DNA of 19,137 nucleotides from an uncultured Ruminococcus sp. (GTDB lineage: Bacteria > Bacillota > Clostridia > Oscillospirales > Acutalibacteraceae), in the NCBI GenBank assembly GCA_902767175.1, contig CACXGH010000232.1:1-19137 (forward strand), written 5' to 3'. This document shows positions 15,037 through 19,137 of this stretch, piece by piece. The first letter of the stretch is position 1, and every line of letters starts with the position of its first letter. The position numbers and the translations under genes are program-made. The notes under the pieces were generated by a model, which made no database searches, was not told the DNA's origin, and saw nothing but the letters and a program-made list of their open reading frames with translations.

Positions 15037-18000
15037 TTATGATACTGTAACCTTAAGATACTTAGTCTTAATTGTACCAGCCTTATCCTTTACTCTTACA
15101 CGGATATCGTAGCTTGTCTTTGCACCGGGAGTGATCTGGAGTGTACTGTCAGTGCTGAAGCTCTGAACGATATAGTAATTTGATGTTGAAGCCTTCTTAT
15201 AAGCTATTTCATAGTAATAAGGAGCTGTACCGCCTGTTGCCGAACATCTTACTGAAACGCTCTTTCCGTATTTGATAGCCGTTGCTGAAAGTTTTGATGA
15301 ATTCGCAAGAGCAGCGGGCTTTGTAACCTTAAGCGTAAGTGACTTAGCCTTGACAGTATTTGCACCGTCCTTAACCTTTACGAAGACAGTATAAGTACCT
15401 GCAGTTGTAGGCTTGAATGCCATCTTAGCATAAGAGCTGTAACCTCTGAGGAGCTTATAGCTTGAGCCTGTTGTAACATTCTTATAGGAAGCTGCGTACT
15501 GATAAGAGCCTGATCCGCCTGATGCTGCACAATTGATCATTACAGCCTTACCAAGAGTAATACTTGATGCGGAAAGTGCTGCCTTATTTGTAAGAGCCGC
15601 CGTTACTGTTACTGTAAAGTCCTTATTTACAACCTTGCCTGTTGCATCTTTTACCTTGATGCGGAGGTTATACTTACCTACCGCTGCAGGCTTTAAGCTC
15701 ATTGTTCTTGTTGTGCTTGCAGTTCTGAATGCGGTATAAGCAGTTGCTGTGGACTTCTTGTAATAGCCTGCATACTTATAAGGAGCAGTACCGCCGGAGG
15801 CTGTACCTGTAACCGTGATCGATGAACCAAGTGTGATCTTTGTTGCCGAGATAGTAGACTTATTTGCAAGAGCAGCAGTAACCTTTATATTAAAGTTCTT
15901 GACTTTAATAGTTCCTGCAGCGTCCTTTACCTTTGTACGGAGATTCCATGTACCAACTGCTGCAGGCTTGAAGGTCATTGTCTTTGTTGCACTGAAATCT
16001 CTGAGAGTTGTGTAATAAGTAGAAGTAGACTTCTTGTAATAAGCCGCATACTTATAGGAATACTTTCCGCCTGTTGCAGCACCTGTAATTGTCACGCTGC
16101 TTCCGAGCGGTACAGATGTTGCAGATACAGTTGTTGTATTTGCAAGAGCGCCGGGATTAACGGTTATTGTATAGTATTTGGATACTACAGTGCCGAGATT
16201 ATCCTTTACTCTTACAAGGAGAGTATACTTGCCTGAATGAGCAGGCTTGAAGGTCATTGTTCTTGTTGTGCTGTATGCACGGTTAAGTGTGTAGCTTGAA
16301 GCAGTTGAGTGCTTATAGTATGAGCAGTACTGATATGGTGATGTACCGCCTGTTGCCGTACCTGTTATAGTAATGCTCTTTCCGAGTGTAGTTGTGGTTG
16401 CGGAAACAGTTGACTTATTTGCAAGAATGCCCTTTGTGACCGTAACATTGAAGTTCTTGATGGCAGTTGTGTTCTTGCTGTCCTTTACATATACCCTTAC
16501 GTTATATGTGCCTGTACCTGCAGGAGTTATCTTTGCTGTTCTCGCTGTGGAATATTTGCTTACAGTTGTGAAATATGTTGAAGATGACTTCTTGTAGTAT
16601 ACTGCATACTGATAGGGTGATGTACCGCCTGATGCATATCCTGTAACCGTAACAGAGCTTCCAAGATCTATTGAAGTTGCAGAGATAGTAGAATTATTCT
16701 TAAGCGCTGTTGTTGTCTGCGGCTTAACTGTAAGGTTGATGAACTTTGATGCTGTAGCTCCGCTCGAATCCTTTACTTTGATATGAATATTGTAAGTACC
16801 TGTATGAGCAGGAGTAAATGCGTATGTAGCAGTCGTGCTGAAATCCTTGAGTGTAGAATAATATGTGCTTGTGCTGAGCTTTGCATAGAAAGCATACTGA
16901 TAGGGCGATGTACCGCCTGATGCTTTACCTGTAAGAGTCACTTTTCCGCCGTAAGTAACACTTGAAGCGGAAATTGTTGAGTTGTTTGTTAAGCCTGTAG
17001 TGGTTATCTGCTTTACGGTTATAGTTGCAGTTGCTTTTTTGCCGTTCGATGATGCTGCAGTGATAACCGCAGTACCTGCAGCCTTGCCTGTAACAGTACC
17101 GTTGGATACTGTAGCAACGGAAGTATTGCTTGACGACCATGTAACAGTGGAGTCTGTTGCATTAGAGGGAGCAACTGTAGCTGTAAGCTTGACTGTTGAG
17201 CCGACATTCACCGTAGCAGTTGTCTTGTCAAGTGACACAGATGTGACATCAACAGTTGTTTCCTTCTCAACCGTATGGTCATAGCCGTTTGTTGTGTAGT
17301 AGCCTCTGTTGACGAAGTCAAAACCGGGCTGCTGTGAAGCAGGTACCTGATTGCTGCCGTCGTTGAATATTACCTTAACGGTAGATGAAGAAGGCTTGAA
17401 CTCATAGTAGTAAACATTGTCACCGCCAGAGGTCATTGCTGTACCGGGCCAGCCGGAACCTATTGCTTTATCTGTGGAGCTGTCATAGATGTAAACATTT
17501 ATGCCTGTGCCCCAGGAGGAAGGCTTTTCAAAATAAACACCGTTTTCTATATAAGGAGTAGACTTGCCCTCAACGGTAACTGTAGCAGTTGCTGTAAGAC
17601 CGTTTGATGTAGCTGCAGTAATTGTAGCAGTACCCTTGCCTACTGCCTTTACAGCACCTGATGAATCTACAGTTGCAACGGAAGCGTTGCTTGATGTCCA
17701 TGTTACTGACTTATCTGTTGCAGTTGAAGGAGTTACGGTAGCTGTAAGACTGCCGGAAGCGCCTGACTGAAGCGTCAGTGTTGAAGGAGTAACTGTAACG
17801 CCTGTGGGCTTTACAATGCTCGTATTTTCTTTAACCGTCACCTTTACGGTTGCCTTAATTCCGTTATTTGATGATGCTGTAATTGTTGCTGTACCTACAC
17901 TTACACCTTTGATAACACCGCCGCTTACTGTAGCAACAGATGTATCGCTTGATGTCCATGTTACAGACTTATTTGTAGCATTTGAAGGAGCAACTGTAGC

Positions 18001-19137
18001 TGTAACAGTTGTGCTTTCTGCCTCCATTACGGAAACAGATGTCTTGCTGAGTGTAACGTCTGTTACGGGGATCTTTACAACGTCAACAGCCTCGTTGCCG
18101 ATAAGCTCAGCAGCGCCGCCGTCGTTGATATATGTGCCGTTGGGAACAACTCTGCCGGGGCCGTTGAGAACATAGACTCTGAGGTTGCCCTTGCCGGATA
18201 CATTAGCTGTAAGAGTTCCGCCGGAAACTGTCTGTGTTTCTCCTGTAACAGCATCTACATAAGTACCGTTCGGAATACCTGAGAAGGTAGCCGAGCCTGA
18301 GATAGCTACGCAAGCAAAGCTGTCTGTATTGGCATCTGTATATCTTCTCTTGAATGAGATACCGCTGCCGGAGCAGCCTTCTGTTGAATACTGACCTTTT
18401 CTGAGGGCAGGAACTGCCTGACGGATTCTGTTAAGACGAATGATATGCTGTGAAAGAGTGGATTCAAGAGTTGTCTTAGCTTCGCCTGTAGCTGTATATA
18501 CGGTAAAATCTGAAGCTGAGATATCTCCTTCGATATGGTCACCGTAGTAAGCACGGCCTGTTTCAGAGAGCATAGCTTTCGGACCCTTATCAATCGGGCA
18601 GCCTTTTTGGAACTCTATCTCTGTACCGTAATAAACGCAGGGAATCCCACGGAAAGTAAACATAAGAGAAAGGTTCTCCGCCCATGCATCTGTATCGCCT
18701 GTATATACCTTATCAGAGCAGAAATCGGGAGAATAGTCGTGAGAGTTTACATATACTACATTCCATGTAGAATCATTAAAGTATCTGTCCTCTCCAAGAG
18801 CTGTACTGAATGCGCTGTTGGCATTTTCAAAGCTCCAGTGCATCTGGAAATCGATTACGCCCAAGTCTGAGCGCTTGGAATAATCAGGTTGATGATAGTC
18901 ATTGCCATTAAGGAATGCGTTATCAGAAGTAGGCTGATTATCAGCACTCGTGTTATTATTGTAGCATGCCTCTGCAAGAGCCTCGTTATTTGCAAGATCG
19001 GTGTCGCTCCACTTTGCTTTATCGGAATCGCTGTCGTCCCATGTATAGAAGCAGGTAGAAATAGCAGGAACGCCTCTGTACCATACGTCATGGCCTCTTG
19101 TGCAGACCTCTCCGAACATATAGAAATCATTGTTTCC
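15037..19137 (-). CDS. Secreted-type GH13 alpha-amylase with Big2, CBM26-like and tandem repeat domains (5' partial)
   Basis: The frame is open to the right edge, so the N-terminus, including any signal peptide, is missing; residues here count from an internal Met at 19119. Residues 1-345 are the C-terminal half of a GH13 barrel: the general acid E4 in FGEV (region III), the transition-state Asp D128 in VNSHD (region IV), then FRGIPCVYYGTE and the C-terminal beta domain. Big2 Ig-like domains follow at about 350-430 and 437-516, a CBM26-like starch-binding module at 521-617 (aromatic YFEKPSSWGTGINVYIYD, a GWPG turn), a third Big2 at 624-703, and seven ~90-residue beta repeats from 710 to the end. 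No dockerin, LPXTG motif or SLH domain ends the protein. It should act outside the cell on starch. The subfamily is not assigned. Confidence 0.92.
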   Translation of the reverse strand, partial: GNNDFYMFGEVCTRGHDVWYRGVPAISTCFYTWDDSDSDKAKWSDTDLANNEALAEACYNNNTSADNQPTSDNAFLNGNDYHQPDYSKRSDLGVIDFQMHWSFENANSAFSTALGEDRYFNDSTWNVVYVNSHDYSPDFCSDKVYTGDTDAWAENLSLMFTFRGIPCVYYGTEIEFQKGCPIDKGPKAMLSETGRAYYGDHIEGDISASDFTVYTATGEAKTTLESTLSQHIIRLNRIRQAVPALRKGQYSTEGCSGSGISFKRRYTDANTDSFACVAISGSATFSGIPNGTYVDAVTGETQTVSGGTLTANVSGKGNLRVYVLNGPGRVVPNGTYINDGGAAELIGNEAVDVVKIPVTDVTLSKTSVSVMEAESTTVTATVAPSNATNKSVTWTSSDTSVATVSGGVIKGVSVGTATITASSNNGIKATVKVTVKENTSIVKPTGVTVTPSTLTLQSGASGSLTATVTPSTATDKSVTWTSSNASVATVDSSGAVKAVGKGTATITAATSNGLTATATVTVEGKSTPYIENGVYFEKPSSWGTGINVYIYDSSTDKAIGSGWPGTAMTSGGDNVYYYEFKPSSSTVKVIFNDGSNQVPASQQPGFDFVNRGYYTTNGYDHTVEKETTVDVTSVSLDKTTATVNVGSTVKLTATVAPSNATDSTVTWSSSNTSVATVSNGTVTGKAAGTAVITAASSNGKKATATITVKQITTTGLTNNSTISASSVTYGGKVTLTGKASGGTSPYQYAFYAKLSTSTYYSTLKDFSTTATYAFTPAHTGTYNIHIKVKDSSGATASKFINLTVKPQTTTALKNNSTISATSIDLGSSVTVTGYASGGTSPYQYAVYYKKSSSTYFTTVSKYSTARTAKITPAGTGTYNVRVYVKDSKNTTAIKNFNVTVTKGILANKSTVSATTTTLGKSITITGTATGGTSPYQYCSYYKHSTASSYTLNRAYSTTRTMTFKPAHSGKYTLLVRVKDNLGTVVSKYYTITVNPGALANTTTVSATSVPLGSSVTITGAATGGKYSYKYAAYYKKSTSTYYTTLRDFSATKTMTFKPAAVGTWNLRTKVKDAAGTIKVKNFNIKVTAALANKSTISATKITLGSSITVTGTASGGTAPYKYAGYYKKSTATAYTAFRTASTTRTMSLKPAAVGKYNLRIKVKDATGKVVNKDFTVTVTAALTNKAALSASSITLGKAVMINCAASGGSGSYQYAASYKNVTTGSSYKLLRGYSSYAKMAFKPTTAGTYTVFVKVKDGANTVKAKSLTLKVTKPAALANSSKLSATAIKYGKSVSVRCSATGGTAPYYYEIAYKKASTSNYYIVQSFSTDSTLQITPGAKTSYDIRVRVKDKAGTIKTKYLKVTVS
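15040..16992 (-). repeat. Seven tandem ~90-aa tyrosine-rich Ig-like repeats in the amylase
   Basis: Coding repeats at 16992-16720, 16704-16435, 16425-16156, 16146-15877, 15870-15601, 15594-15322 and 15309-15040. Each begins with LxNxSxxSA, continues with a GGTxPYxY motif and a YYKKST-like strand, and ends with GxYNxRxxVKD plus a final TVT strand. The family resembles the Ig-like repeats often annotated as triple tyrosine motif domains in Ruminococcus and relatives. Repeats 3-5 are the most alike; repeats 6 and 7 diverge and each carry a Cys (INC, VRC) at the same strand. Such arrays commonly act as spacers or surface/carbohydrate binding modules. Confidence 0.85.
17011..18072 (-). other. Big2-Big2-CBM26-Big2 module of the amylase
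   Basis: The Big2 domains (18072-17830, 17811-17572, 17250-17011) share the SVTWTSSNxSVATV core and the GTATITA strand. The CBM26-like module (17559-17269) sits between the second and third and shows the Trp/Tyr-rich start, a GSGWPGTAM segment and a VIFNDGSNQVP strand typical of starch-binding CBM25/26 domains. Big2 units probably act as stalks that position the binding module relative to the catalytic barrel. Confidence 0.8.

Noticed and set aside
15040..16992. Regularly spaced ~275-bp repeats considered as a CRISPR or other DNA-level array
   Set aside because: The periodicity is that of in-frame protein domains with diverged DNA; no short identical repeats with unique spacers exist.
17564..18175. 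Plus-strand Val/Ala/Thr-rich open frames opposite the amylase repeats
   Set aside because: They arise from the reversed Thr/Ala/Ser-rich Big2 coding sequence and repeat because the sense strand repeats.

Overview
The window looks like chromosome of an anaerobic, spore-forming, starch-degrading Firmicute of the Ruminococcus / [Eubacterium] siraeum type (Oscillospiraceae). The evidence is four mother-cell sporulation genes (ylbJ, yqfC, yqfD, spoIIM), a fermentative AdhE, a cobalamin methionine synthase with its reactivation domain as a separate gene, and a very large multidomain amylase with a CBM26-like starch-binding module. The genus is an inference from gene content and protein style. No tRNA, rRNA, CRISPR, IS or phage gene is visible.

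Layout, left to right. Positions 1-90 hold a cluster of small hairpins. Two minus-strand genes follow: a short disordered-looking protein and a cytoplasmic-type Cu/Zn superoxide dismutase. A 61-bp long inverted repeat separates them from asnB, which lies 19 bp behind ylbJ (both minus). ylbJ diverges from yqfC-yqfD (plus) across a 79-bp gap. yqfD converges on, and overlaps by 44 bp, yitT (minus), which itself overlaps the end of an upstream PflX-type radical SAM gene. The only good terminator for the yitT transcript lies inside the yqfD coding sequence.

adhE (minus) has its own terminator and a fully consensus sigma-A promoter; a Rex-like 18-bp operator covers the -35 box. Upstream of it are a polytopic membrane protein gene and spoIIM (minus), the latter with a sigma-E-like promoter. 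The methionine synthase module (reactivation domain, then metH, with an ATGA overlap) follows, with a strong promoter directly behind the terminator of the amylase gene. The amylase (minus) runs off the right edge: only the C-terminal half of the GH13 domain is present, followed by Big2-Big2-CBM26-Big2 and seven ~90-residue tyrosine-rich beta repeats ending at the stop codon.

Taken together this is mostly ordinary core genome: sporulation envelope/engulfment genes, ethanol fermentation, methionine and asparagine synthesis. The unusual parts are the regulatory geometry (nested antisense terminator, redox operator), a Cu/Zn SOD in a likely anaerobe, and the repeat-rich extracellular amylase. 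I do not see a clearly new multi-gene system.
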